A stretch of DNA of 64,000 nucleotides, taken from NCBI GenBank assembly GCA_040757775.1, contig JBFLWQ010000002.1, forward strand, positions 62,001-126,000, read 5' to 3'. The notes under the pieces were generated by a model that worked only from the letters and a program-made list of their open reading frames with translations, was not told the origin of the DNA and ran no database searches. Source of the DNA: Thermodesulfobacteriota bacterium (GTDB taxonomy: Bacteria > Desulfobacterota > UBA8473). Below, one piece after another: positions 34,645-42,913 of this stretch. The translations under genes were made by a program, and so were the position numbers. Numbering within the stretch: the first letter of the stretch is position 1; each line of letters opens with the position of its first letter.

Positions 34645-34847
34645 AAGTACCTCCACCTCTATTTGTCAAACTATAGCTTAATTAAATATTTGCTCTCTGT
34701 TTACAGACAAGGAATCTATACTAGACGCATATCGCCTTGTTTTTTTAATATAATACAATTAAGAATCTTAAACAACAGAATTTCTTTATATTTCAAAATT
34801 TTAACATCAGACCATGAGTTGAAGTTCAGAAAAGATGCTACTAATCG

Positions 34848-34876
34848 TTGACAATACTATACCTTTTTGTTAATGT
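34848..34876 (+). promoter_or_regulatory. Possible promoter for the Grx operon
   Basis: TTGACA (34848-34853), a 17-base spacer and TAATGT (34871-34876). The start codon is about 240 bases downstream, across the MITE remnant. Confidence 0.4.
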
Positions 34877-34907
34877 CCCACCTAATCGAATAATGCGCAG
34901 AATCCAC

Positions 34908-34990
34908 GTTTCTAAAATGCTTGAAGCAAGTCTTGGGTAGATAAAAAAGACTGCTTTAGAGAGCGGAAAAGGGAATTTTATAGAGCGAAC
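34908..34990. repeat. Degraded half copy of the MITE-like element
   Basis: Aligns with the right part of element A (GCAAGTC, AGAGCGGAAAAGGGAATTTT) but the terminal repeat has decayed to TAGAGCGAAC. Confidence 0.65.
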
Positions 34991-35116
34991 TTATTAATAA
35001 CCGGGGAGCTTCGGAAAGATTTCCCTTTACAAGAGAGACATGGCTTCTTAGTCCTTTCAGTCTTTAATGGCTGGAGGATAAACTTATGAAGGAAATAAAG
35101 AGAAAGGGCATAAAAT

Positions 35117-35365
35117 ATGCACCCTGTCAAACTATATACACTCAGTACCTGCAGCCATTGTAAGGCTGCCAAGAACTTGATGGACGACTTGAATGTAAAA
35201 TATGAATTTACAGATGTGGACATGCTTTCCGGCAAAGAAAGGGCTGCCATTCTGGAAGAAGTTAAAAAATACAACTCTGCATGCTCGTTTCCAACTATTA
35301 TTATTGGCAACAAAGTAATCGTTGGTTTTAAAGAAAAGGAGATAAAGGAGGCATTGGGGCTATAA
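35117..35365 (+). CDS. Glutaredoxin-like protein
   Basis: 82 residues, thioredoxin fold. Redox motif C12-S-H-C15, cis-Pro in SFPTIIIGN and the C-terminal VGFKEKEIKEAL helix. It overlaps the FTR-like gene by one base (TAATG). The pair probably forms an electron chain in which the Fe-S reductase passes electrons to this protein. Confidence 0.9.
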   Translation: MHPVKLYTLSTCSHCKAAKNLMDDLNVKYEFTDVDMLSGKERAAILEEVKKYNSACSFPTIIIGNKVIVGFKEKEIKEALGL

Positions 35366-35688
35366 TGGATCTGGAACAGCTTTACGAGATTTTACGAAAG
35401 GCACAGGAGCCAAAAGGCTACTTTTTTAACGCGGATAAGGATAGGGTGGTAGGCCTTCTTAAGGGTCTTCTCATCAATAAAGACCGTTATGGCTATATGT
35501 CTTGCCCCTGTCGGCTGGCCTCAAACAACAAAGAGGAGGATAAGGATATAATCTGCCCCTGTATATACCGCACACCAGACGTAGCAGAATACGGAAGCTG
35601 CTATTGCAATCTCTATGTCTCAAAAGACTGGAACGATGGTAAAATTCCTCACGTGTATATACCTGAGAGGAGACCAGCAGAAAGTTAG
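35365..35688 (+). CDS. Ferredoxin:thioredoxin reductase catalytic-chain-like protein
   Basis: 107 residues. Six cysteines in CPCR-x13-CPC-x12-CYC order resemble the FTR catalytic subunit, which holds a [4Fe-4S] cluster next to a redox disulfide. The third motif is CYC instead of the usual CHC, and the spacings differ from plant FTR. Directly coupled to the glutaredoxin gene, its likely substrate. Cytoplasmic. Confidence 0.88.
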   Translation: MDLEQLYEILRKAQEPKGYFFNADKDRVVGLLKGLLINKDRYGYMSCPCRLASNNKEEDKDIICPCIYRTPDVAEYGSCYCNLYVSKDWNDGKIPHVYIPERRPAES

Positions 35689-35694
35689 AAAGGG

Positions 35695-36540
35695 ATGCCA
35701 TTATTAGAAAAGATTGAAGAAGCCAAAGAGTATATCATTGCCAAGACTAAAATTACACCCAGGATTGGAATTTTGCTGGGGACTGGACTTGGGGGATTGG
35801 TTGACAGGATAAATGTAAAAACTTCCATTCCTTATGAGGGAATACCGAATTTCCCGCGATCAACAGTGGAAGGTCATATGGGAAATCTGGTCATTGGTTC
35901 TTTGGCTGAAAGGGAAGTAGTTGTGATGCAGGGGAGGTTTCACTATTATGAGGGCTACTCCATGCAGCAGGTGACCTTTGCTATCCGTGTGATGAATGCC
36001 CTTGGTGTTGAAGTACTGATAGTATCGAATGCAGCCGGCGGGTTGAATCCCGAATTTAACCCTGGAGATATAATGATAATAACCGATCATATAAATCTTA
36101 CAGGGGGTAATCCACTAATCGGTCCCAATATAGACGCTTTAGGTCCTCGGTTTCCCGATATGTCCCAGCCATATACTAAAGACATAGTTAGTCTTACAGA
36201 AAGGGTGGCATCAGAGGAAAAGATTCGTATTCAGAAAGGCATCTATGTCGGTCTTATGGGGCCAAGTCTGGAAACAGCTGCTGAAACTCGTTTTCTAAGA
36301 ATGATCGGGGCCGATGCGGTTGGTATGTCCACTGTCCCGGAGGTCATAGTTGCCGTACATTCCGGGATGAAAGTACTGGGTCTTTCGGTAATCTCGAATC
36401 TGAACATACCGGACAACTTAAAACCCCATTCCCTGGAAGAGATAATTGATGTAGCCAATAACACAGCTCCCAGGCTGGTAAAGCTGATAGAAAGGGTGGT
36501 TCAAGAGATAGAAGTAATTGAAAGAAAGAAGAGAAAGTAA
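35695..36540 (+). CDS. Purine nucleoside phosphorylase (trimeric class)
   Basis: 281 residues. LGTGLGGL, the phosphate-contact FHYYEGYSMQQVTFAIRV, SNAAGGLNPEFNPGDIMII and GPSLETAAETRFLR are hallmark PNP-I segments; GMSTVPEVIVAVHSGM and VISNLN follow. It cleaves purine nucleosides with phosphate to base and ribose-1-phosphate. It lacks the signature of dedicated MTA phosphorylase. In the operon 6 bases after FTR and 3 before the MTA/SAH deaminase, consistent with inosine-type salvage. Confidence 0.9.
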   Translation: MPLLEKIEEAKEYIIAKTKITPRIGILLGTGLGGLVDRINVKTSIPYEGIPNFPRSTVEGHMGNLVIGSLAEREVVVMQGRFHYYEGYSMQQVTFAIRVMNALGVEVLIVSNAAGGLNPEFNPGDIMIITDHINLTGGNPLIGPNIDALGPRFPDMSQPYTKDIVSLTERVASEEKIRIQKGIYVGLMGPSLETAAETRFLRMIGADAVGMSTVPEVIVAVHSGMKVLGLSVISNLNIPDNLKPHSLEEIIDVANNTAPRLVKLIERVVQEIEVIERKKRK

Positions 36541-36543
36541 GAT

Positions 36544-37887
36544 ATGAACAATACAGGGCAAAATAAAAAAGTTGATTTTTTAATCTATTGTGACACCATA
36601 CTTACAATGGTTCCGGGCAGGGAGATTATCAACAACGGCGTTATAGTTATAAAAGATGATTTAATAGAGTTCCTTGGTGAAGAGAATTCTTTAGAAGAAT
36701 CTTTTAATGCTGAAGAGACTATAATTGCCAGGAGAAGCCTTATTATGCCCGGTCTGATAAATTCCCATACACATGCTGCAATGACCTGTTTCAGAGGTAT
36801 TGCCGACGATCTGCCTTTGATGGAGTGGCTGACTGAATACATATTCCCGGTAGAAAGCAAGGCTGACGGAGAACTGGTATATTACGGATCATTACTGGCA
36901 TGTGCCGAGATGATACTCTCCGGTACCACTACATTCTGTGATATGTATTTTTTCGAAGACAAGGTCGCTGAGGCTGCGAAGGCAGCCGGGATCAGGGCTG
37001 TAGTCGGTGAAGTCCTGTTTGATTTCCCATCTCCAAATATTAAGACTCACAAGGAAGGTTTGGAATATACTGAGTGGTTAATCAATAAATGGACAGGGGA
37101 CCCCCTGATTACCCCTGCAGTTGAGCCTCACGCTGTTTACACCTGCTCTCCGGAATTTTTGATGGATACAAAGAGGCTTTCAGACAGGTATGGTGTTCCA
37201 CTTATTATCCATCTTTCAGAATCCGAGAGTGAGGTCAGAGAGGTCAAAGAGAAATACGGGAAAAGCCCGGTTTACCTCCTGGACAGTATTGGTTTTCTGG
37301 GTAAAAACCTTATAGCTGATCATTGTGTCTGCTTGACAGAGGATGAGATGGATATTCTGAAAGAACATGGAGTAAAGGTTGTTCACATGCCTGAAAGCAA
37401 TATGAAACTGGCGTCCGGAGTAGCACCTGTTCCAGAACTAATGTCCAGAGAAATTGCCGTCGGTCTTGGTACCGATGGATGTGCCAGCAACAACAACCTG
37501 GATATGTTTCAGGAGATGGATACCGCCGCTAAGATACATAAGGTTTACAGAGGTGATCCAACAGTGATGAACGCCAGGGAAGTGGTAGGGTTGGCTACTA
37601 TTGGCGGTGCCAGGGTATTGGACATCAACAACAAGGTTGGAACCCTGGAAGTTGGGAAAAAGGCTGACTTGATAATAATTGATATGGACAAACCCCATCT
37701 TACGCCACTTTACAATATATATTCACACCTGGTATATACGGTCAGCGGAGCAGACGTTACAACTGCCATTATCAATGGAAAGCTGGTTATGAAAGACCGA
37801 AGGCTTCTGACTATTGACAAAGATGAAGTTATGGAAAAGGTTAGGCAGATTGCTTTGAGAGTAAAGGGTAGCTTGGACAGCCGCTGA
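36544..37887 (+). CDS. mtaD: 5-methylthioadenosine/S-adenosylhomocysteine deaminase
   Basis: 447 residues, amidohydrolase TIM barrel. Metal and substrate residues: NSHTHAAMTCFRGIADDL, VEPHAVYTCSPE, IIHLSESE, and GTDGCASNNNLDMF (Asp). This order matches MtaD, which deaminates MTA and SAH to inosine derivatives. The PNP just upstream could cleave such inosine products, giving a two-step route for methylthioadenosine disposal. A hairpin follows the gene. Confidence 0.9.
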   Translation: MNNTGQNKKVDFLIYCDTILTMVPGREIINNGVIVIKDDLIEFLGEENSLEESFNAEETIIARRSLIMPGLINSHTHAAMTCFRGIADDLPLMEWLTEYIFPVESKADGELVYYGSLLACAEMILSGTTTFCDMYFFEDKVAEAAKAAGIRAVVGEVLFDFPSPNIKTHKEGLEYTEWLINKWTGDPLITPAVEPHAVYTCSPEFLMDTKRLSDRYGVPLIIHLSESESEVREVKEKYGKSPVYLLDSIGFLGKNLIADHCVCLTEDEMDILKEHGVKVVHMPESNMKLASGVAPVPELMSREIAVGLGTDGCASNNNLDMFQEMDTAAKIHKVYRGDPTVMNAREVVGLATIGGARVLDINNKVGTLEVGKKADLIIIDMDKPHLTPLYNIYSHLVYTVSGADVTTAIINGKLVMKDRRLLTIDKDEVMEKVRQIALRVKGSLDSR

Positions 37888-37910
37888 TTTTAATGCTTGC
37901 AAAAAAATTT

Positions 37911-37940
37911 ACCAGAGAAAAAAACTGGATTTTCTCTGGT
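37911..37940 (+). terminator. Hairpin after mtaD
   Basis: ACCAGAGAAAA and TTTTCTCTGGT form an 11-bp stem with an 8-base loop (37911-37940), 23 bases after the stop. It lacks a strong plus-strand U-run, so termination is likely but not certain. Confidence 0.5.
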
Positions 37941-38000
37941 AATTAATGTATAGAGAAAAATATGGTTAAAAGGCAATGGTAAGTTTGTAGCCTCTAATTA

Positions 38001-38204
38001 GTTCATCCTGAAAAATTCCCTTTTCCGCTCTCTGGTGCAGGTTTTTTGACCCATCTATGACTTGCTCCAGGCATTTTCAGGAACTCCCCGCCTCTGGCGG
38101 GTCAAACACCTGAAAATGCTTATCTTCCGCTTCATCAAGATGGGTACCCCAAAAATCCTGCTCATGTTCGCTCCAAAAGAAATTTTTAATTTTTCAGGGT
38201 AGAC
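38001..38204. mobile_element. 204-bp MITE-like element B
   Basis: Same length as element A and about 96% identical in inverted orientation (8 mismatches by eye). Ends GTTCATCCTGAAAAATT and (complement) GTCTACCCTGAAAAATT; TA flanks both sides inside TAATTA. Confidence 0.75.
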
Positions 38205-38211
38205 TAATTAA

Positions 38212-38290
38212 CACAGGGGTAATTATGAAAGGCGTCTTTCTCTGATTCCCAAAGTTACTGAGAAACCAGAGGATGGTGCCTTTTTTATTT
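38212..38290 (+). promoter_or_regulatory. Candidate RNA leader upstream of binding protein 1
   Basis: CACAGGGGTAATTATGA at the 5' end, TTCCCAAAGTTA in the middle, and a stem (AAAGGC/GCCTTT with CTCTG/CAGAG inside) ending in GGTGCCTTTTTTATT. The T-run suggests conditional termination. Conserved at 39593-39668. Confidence 0.5.
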
Positions 38291-38330
38291 GTTTGGAACT
38301 ACGAGCCGTAAAAAATAAGAAAGGGGAAAT

Positions 38331-39539
38331 ATGAAAATGAAAAGAAGGCTATTCACGGCAATTGCACTGTTGGCAAGTATTTTTTTCATGGCGGATTCAC
38401 CCGCTCAGGCAAAGGACGTCAGAGGGGTCACGGACACCTCGATAATAATCGGGTCAATAGGCGATCATACAGGGCCCACTTCGAATTTTGCAATTCCAAT
38501 CGTTGCTGCCTGTAAGAACTTTTTTCTAGGTGTAAATGATGGGGGGGGTATCCACAGCAGAAAGATAAAATTCATCATAGAGGACTCTCGTTATTCTATC
38601 CCTTCGGCAATGGCTGCCTTTAAAAAGCTGGTGTCTAAAGACCAGGTACTGGCACTCTTAGGCCCTGTCTCTGTCGGCGAAACCAGAGTACTGTTTCGCC
38701 ATATTAAAGAAAACAATGTTCCCTGTTTACCCTATGCCCCTGATAGGTCGATAATGGAGCCGTATAAACGTTACATATTCCCTGCAAACGGTTTCTATGA
38801 TAACGAATTAGGTGTAATATTTAATCACATCTTTGATGAGTTAAAGGCTAAGAATCCGAAGATTGCTCTCTGCTACCCAGATGTGGAATCGGGAAAAGTT
38901 GTTAAGAGAGCAACGGAGGGATGGGGAGAGTCCTTTGGAATAAAAATTCATTTCGAGATTGTTCCTCTTAGCGCAATTGATGTTACATCCCAAATTTTGA
39001 GCATGAAGAAAGCTGGGATAACCCATATTTTAGTACATCACGTCGCACCAGGGGCTGCCGCCCTTCTCAACGGACTCAGGAGGTTCGGTTTAAATATCCC
39101 CGTTTTTGGGACATCTGCAACAACTACAGAGGATATCATAGGGATTAGCGGCGAAGCAGTAAAAAACTTTACAGGTGTGAGTCCTTACAGTTCGTGGTAT
39201 GAGGAAAACCCTGGGATAGTAGATATGAGGAAGATAAGCATGAAATATAATCCGGATGCTGAAAAGTCTTACAGAATCAAAACCTATTCTATTGGCTGGG
39301 CTACGGCATACACTCTTTTTGAAGGACTCAGGAGAGCAGGAAAAAACCTGAATTCCGAAACCTTGGTGGATGCATTGGAGAGTATAAAAGACCTGGACAC
39401 ACGGGGTATATGTGGTCCTATAACATATACACCTGAAATTCATCACGGGTTGAATTACAATAAGCTTTTCAGAGCTGAGCCTGCAACCGTTAAACTTGTC
39501 CCCATAAGTGACTGGAGGTTGCCGCCTTCAAAAAAATGA
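38331..39539 (+). CDS. ABC transporter substrate-binding protein (amino-acid/amide type)
   Basis: 402 residues. A signal peptide (hydrophobic 8-23, cleavage near QA-KD) leads into a Peripla_BP_6 fold: VTDTSIIIGSIGDHTGPTS, GGIHSRKIKFIIEDSRYSIP and LLGPVSVGETRVLFRHI. The family binds branched-chain amino acids, amides or aromatic acids. No permease or ATPase gene adjoins, so it is an orphan receptor. About 45% identical to the next protein. Ribosome site GGGGAAAT. Confidence 0.88.
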   Translation: MKMKRRLFTAIALLASIFFMADSPAQAKDVRGVTDTSIIIGSIGDHTGPTSNFAIPIVAACKNFFLGVNDGGGIHSRKIKFIIEDSRYSIPSAMAAFKKLVSKDQVLALLGPVSVGETRVLFRHIKENNVPCLPYAPDRSIMEPYKRYIFPANGFYDNELGVIFNHIFDELKAKNPKIALCYPDVESGKVVKRATEGWGESFGIKIHFEIVPLSAIDVTSQILSMKKAGITHILVHHVAPGAAALLNGLRRFGLNIPVFGTSATTTEDIIGISGEAVKNFTGVSPYSSWYEENPGIVDMRKISMKYNPDAEKSYRIKTYSIGWATAYTLFEGLRRAGKNLNSETLVDALESIKDLDTRGICGPITYTPEIHHGLNYNKLFRAEPATVKLVPISDWRLPPSKK

Positions 39540-39592
39540 CAGTCTGGAGGCAAAATCAGATATTTAAATGTTGTGAGGGCAAACCCAAATCA

Positions 39593-39668
39593 CACAGGGG
39601 TGATCATGAGGTTATCTTTATTCAATTTCCAAGGGTATAAAGGGAAAAAGGAAGGCGCTTTTTTATTA
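39593..39668 (+). promoter_or_regulatory. Candidate RNA leader upstream of binding protein 2
   Basis: CACAGGGGTGATCATGA, TTTCCAAGGGTA and GGAAGGCGCTTTTTTATT appear in the same order as in the 38212 leader, at similar spacing (76 vs 79 bases) and similar distance to the gene. Confidence 0.5.
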
Positions 39669-39720
39669 AGAATGGAGGAACGTTAATTACTTAGTTCTTA
39701 CAAAAAAAGGGGGTATGCTT

Positions 39721-40929
39721 ATGAAAAGAAAGGAAAGGTTTTTTGTAGCTGGAATTATCGTATTTTTTTTAATAACTCTTATGGCTTCTTCAAGCCCGGC
39801 ACAATCAGTAAGAGGGGTCACTGAAAGCACAATACAGGTAGGTGCTATTTGGGATATGACAGGGCCAGTTGCCGGGATAATGATTCCTATCGTAGATGGA
39901 ATCAGGACATATACGAGATATGTGAATGATCAGGGGGGGATTAATGGGAGGAAGATCAAGTTGATCCTGGAGGATGACCGCTACAGTATCCCTATGGCTG
40001 TGGCGGCATTTAAAAAACTGTTATTTAGAGATAAGATATTTACGCTGTTAGGGCCTGGTTCTAGTGGAGAAACAGCTGTTTTAATGAGACACATAATGGA
40101 ACAAAAACTTCCTGCCTTTCCCCTTGCTGCGGATACAGAGGTCGTTGATCCTTATAAGAGATACCTTTTCTTAGCCATAGATACGTATGATAACCAGACA
40201 GGGGTTCTGCTTGATTGGATGGTTCAGGAATCGAAGCCTAAGAAAGCCAGGATAGCATGCATTGTTCTTGATATTGGTGCTAAGGTACAGTTTCTGAGAG
40301 CAGTCAAGAAGTGGTCTAAATTTTTTGATCTGGATGTTCCGGTTGTTATGACTGTATTAGGTGCTTTAGACCTCACCTCCGAGATATTGCTACTAAAAAA
40401 GGAAAAACCGGATTATGTAATACCATTTCTCACTACTGACGCAATAGTTGCGCTCCTCAGAGACTCAAAAAAACTCGGGCTTGACAGCAATGTATATGCA
40501 ACGTATTCAGGAACCGGTGAGGATGTTGTCAACGGTGCCAAAAAGTTAGCGAATAAATTCTTTGGAGTTCATTTTTACAGTTCCTGGTACGATGACACCC
40601 CGGGAATGGCAGAGATGAGAAAGATAACACTTCAATATTATCCTGGAACGGAAAAACCCTACAGACCTAAAAATTATACCATCGGCTGGATGATGGCAAC
40701 ACTACTTTACGAAGGGATAAAGAGGGCGGGTAAAGACCTGGATAATGAGAAACTCATAGATGCATTAGAAACCTTTAAAAATTTTGACACGAAAGGGATA
40801 GGTGGTTCCATTACCTACACCTCGAAGAACCATGCAGGAATAACATACGATAAGATATACAAGGGCGATCCAGCTACAGGAAAGCTTATCCCGATAAGCG
40901 ATTGGAGAAAGGCACCTGAAATCAAATAG
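39721..40929 (+). CDS. ABC transporter substrate-binding protein, paralogue
   Basis: 402 residues from the ATG at 39721; an ATG 6 bases earlier is too close to the GGGGG ribosome site. Signal peptide, then Peripla_BP_6 motifs: VTESTIQVGAIWDMTGPVAG, GGINGRKIKLILEDDRYSIP and LLGPGSSGETAVLMRHI. Paralogue of the 38331 gene. No transporter subunits are nearby. The shared leader implies joint control. Confidence 0.88.
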   Translation: MKRKERFFVAGIIVFFLITLMASSSPAQSVRGVTESTIQVGAIWDMTGPVAGIMIPIVDGIRTYTRYVNDQGGINGRKIKLILEDDRYSIPMAVAAFKKLLFRDKIFTLLGPGSSGETAVLMRHIMEQKLPAFPLAADTEVVDPYKRYLFLAIDTYDNQTGVLLDWMVQESKPKKARIACIVLDIGAKVQFLRAVKKWSKFFDLDVPVVMTVLGALDLTSEILLLKKEKPDYVIPFLTTDAIVALLRDSKKLGLDSNVYATYSGTGEDVVNGAKKLANKFFGVHFYSSWYDDTPGMAEMRKITLQYYPGTEKPYRPKNYTIGWMMATLLYEGIKRAGKDLDNEKLIDALETFKNFDTKGIGGSITYTSKNHAGITYDKIYKGDPATGKLIPISDWRKAPEIK

Positions 40930-40992
40930 AACCTGAATAAATTACCTTCACATTGCAATCTTCCAGAAGTTGTTTCCGTTTAGGGGTTTACT

Positions 40993-41030
40993 CATCGGTC
41001 AGGAGATGGTCGTTTAAATGACATCCGATG
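40993..41030 (+). repeat. Inverted repeat between binding protein 2 and tRNA-Arg
   Basis: CATCGG (40993-40998) and CCGATG (41025-41030) with an inner GTCGTTTAAATGAC palindrome. It lies after the binding-protein stop and before the tRNA promoter, and could end the upstream transcript. Confidence 0.4.
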
Positions 41031-41039
41031 AATAGCATA

Positions 41040-41068
41040 TTGACAGAAACTTTGAGACAGGCTATAAA
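41040..41068 (+). promoter_or_regulatory. tRNA-Arg promoter
   Basis: TTGACA (41040-41045), 17-base spacer, TATAAA (41063-41068); the tRNA begins 12 bases later. Confidence 0.75.
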
Positions 41069-41079
41069 GAAAAGTCACA

Positions 41080-41155
41080 GGGCGATTAGCTCAGAGGATA
41101 GAGCGTTGGTCTCCGGAACCAGAGGCCGTGGGTTCGAATCCCACATCGCCCGCCA
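41080..41155 (+). tRNA. tRNA-Arg (CCG)
   Basis: A complete cloverleaf. Acceptor GGGCGAT/ATCGCCC, D-arm GCTC/GAGC, anticodon stem TTGGT/ACCAG around CTCCGGA (anticodon CCG, reading CGG), T-arm GTGGG/CCCAC with TTCGAAT, discriminator G and encoded CCA. The only tRNA gene found in the window. Confidence 0.95.
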
Positions 41156-41234
41156 ATAACCCTATTTATAATTAAAAAACCCAGGATTATAAAGACCAAA
41201 ACTTATACTCCTTCTAATAATGTCAGGGGGGAAA

Positions 41235-41561
41235 ATGGCTTCCCAAATGGCATATGTAAATCACATTCGCAAAAGCAAGGGGTTGCCTGACCTCACTGAA
41301 AGCGATTTTGAGCTGATCTCTATCAATCAGGCTCGAAAAAAGGTAGGGTTGTCAGAGCTAATTTGTAAACAAAGAGAATGCATCGTTTGTGGAAAGGATT
41401 TCAAATCCTTCGATGCTTCCCATCGTGTATGTGATAAGTGTCGCCCAAAATGGGTAAAAAAAAGGGACGAGCTTGAAAAGGCATTCATAAATATCGAGAA
41501 TACAGAAACATTCGAACTCCTGGATATAGAAGAAGTCAGCATCTTTGAAGTAATTGAATGA
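41235..41561 (+). CDS. Small zinc-ribbon protein
   Basis: 108 residues from the ATG at 41235, which has GGGGGG just upstream. An N-terminal helical part (MAYVNHIRKSKGLPDLTESD) precedes a four-cysteine zinc ribbon (CIVCGKDFKSFDASHRVCDKC), and an acidic C-terminal helix follows. No catalytic motif. Possibly a nucleic-acid-binding or regulatory protein; I do not recognise the family. Flanked by tRNA-Arg and the acyl-CoA dehydrogenase gene. Confidence 0.65.
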   Translation: MASQMAYVNHIRKSKGLPDLTESDFELISINQARKKVGLSELICKQRECIVCGKDFKSFDASHRVCDKCRPKWVKKRDELEKAFINIENTETFELLDIEEVSIFEVIE

Positions 41562-41740
41562 ACATTTACAAACAGCCATTCTGTTTACTACATATACCGC
41601 CATATAGTATGTAACCCATCGATAGTAGGACAAAAATAACCAACTTCTGTGTTTTTTTGATTCATTGGTATTTTGATGTTAAAGCGGAAGGGATCCCGGA
41701 AAGTCTATAAAAAACTCAAGAGGAAAGGTAGAAGGTAAAT

Positions 41741-42886
41741 ATGGCAAATGATTTCTATCGGGAAGAACACAGAATCTTTCGCGAGACATTAAGGAAATTT
41801 CTACAAAAGGAAGTAGTACCACATATTGAAGAATGGGAAGAAACAGGCGTAGTTCCTCGGGAGATCTGGTACAAATGCGGTGAACAGGGCTTTCTTTGTC
41901 CGTGGGCAGATGAGAAATACGGTGGTTTTAACGCAGGGTTTGAGTATTCGGTTATTATTATTGAAGAGATAGCAAGGGCTGGTGCAGGTTGTTTAGGAGC
42001 AGGGATACATAACGATATCATTGCTCCCTATCTTGGTGACTATGGAAACGAGGAACAAAAGGCAAAGTGGATGCCTGGATGTACTTCAGGTCATTGCATT
42101 ACTGCTATTGCTATGACAGAACCAGATGCCGGCTCAGACCTTCAGGCCATGCGCACCACGGCAATAAAAGATGGCAATTCCTATGTTGTTAACGGTCAAA
42201 AGATATTCATATCCAACGGCGTAAGCTGTGACCTGGCAATAGTAGCCTGCAAAACAGATCCAAAGGCAAACCCTCCCCATAAGGGGATTAGTCTACTCTT
42301 GATAGAAGACGGGACACCTGGCTTTAAACACGACAGGAAACTCCATAAGCTCGGCTTACGAGGCCAGGATACTGCTGAGTTGGTCTTCGAAGACTGCCGT
42401 GTGCCTGAGTCAAACCTCCTGGGCGAAGAAGGTATGGCTTTTGCCTATATGATGAAGAATCTCCAGCAAGAGCGGCTTGTGATAACAATTGGTGCCCAGG
42501 CAGATACAGAAGAGGCACTCAGGCAAACCATTGAGTACTGCAAAAGTCGAACTGCTTTTGATAGACCCATAAGTAAATTCCAGCACAATACATTCAAAAT
42601 CGTGGAGTTAGCAACTGAAGTAGAGCTAGGCAGAACCTTCCTGGATACTCTAATAGCCGACCATATAGCAGGGAAAGATATTGTAAAAAAGGTTTCTATG
42701 GCAAAGTGGTGGATTACAGAAATGGCTAACAGGGTGGCATACCATTGCTTACAGCTCTACGGAGGCTACGGATTTATGGAAGAGTACTCTATAGCCAGAA
42801 GATACCGTGATGCCAGAGCATATACCATTGTTGGCGGCACCACAGAGGTTATGAAAGTCGTTATTGGAGGGCTTATTGGGCTTTAA
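41741..42886 (+). CDS. Acyl-CoA dehydrogenase (LCAD-like)
   Basis: 381 residues. FAD/substrate segments ITAIAMTEPDAGSDLQAM and GGYGFMEEYSIARRYRDAR. The usual catalytic Glu of the short/medium-chain type (YEGT) is replaced by VGGT, but QQERLVI supplies the Glu at the position used by long-chain and isovaleryl-type enzymes, so activity is expected. Oxidises an acyl-CoA to the enoyl-CoA, passing electrons to ETF. No ETF genes adjoin. Good ribosome site and a short gap to the phosphorylase downstream. Confidence 0.92.
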   Translation: MANDFYREEHRIFRETLRKFLQKEVVPHIEEWEETGVVPREIWYKCGEQGFLCPWADEKYGGFNAGFEYSVIIIEEIARAGAGCLGAGIHNDIIAPYLGDYGNEEQKAKWMPGCTSGHCITAIAMTEPDAGSDLQAMRTTAIKDGNSYVVNGQKIFISNGVSCDLAIVACKTDPKANPPHKGISLLLIEDGTPGFKHDRKLHKLGLRGQDTAELVFEDCRVPESNLLGEEGMAFAYMMKNLQQERLVITIGAQADTEEALRQTIEYCKSRTAFDRPISKFQHNTFKIVELATEVELGRTFLDTLIADHIAGKDIVKKVSMAKWWITEMANRVAYHCLQLYGGYGFMEEYSIARRYRDARAYTIVGGTTEVMKVVIGGLIGL

Positions 42887-42913
42887 ACAAAGAAGGAGGA
42901 TTGTGTTATTCAC

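Larger units (their letters stand above)
34645..35116. other. Divergent intergenic region
   Basis: Separates the minus-strand glycan operon from the plus-strand Grx operon. It holds a possible plus promoter (34848-34876) and a decayed half copy of the MITE-like element (34908-34990). No gene is supported. Confidence 0.6.
37888..38330. other. Intergenic region with MITE B and RNA leader
   Basis: Contains the mtaD hairpin, the 204-bp MITE-like element B (38001-38204) and the leader motif (38212-38290). No gene is supported. Confidence 0.7.

Noticed and set aside
38212-38290. TPP riboswitch (CTGAGA, GGAT and GGTGCC strings)
   Set aside because: The conserved elements are in the wrong order and the second leader lacks them.
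38331-40929. Complete ABC amino-acid transporter operon
   Set aside because: Only two binding proteins are present; no permease or ATPase gene adjoins.
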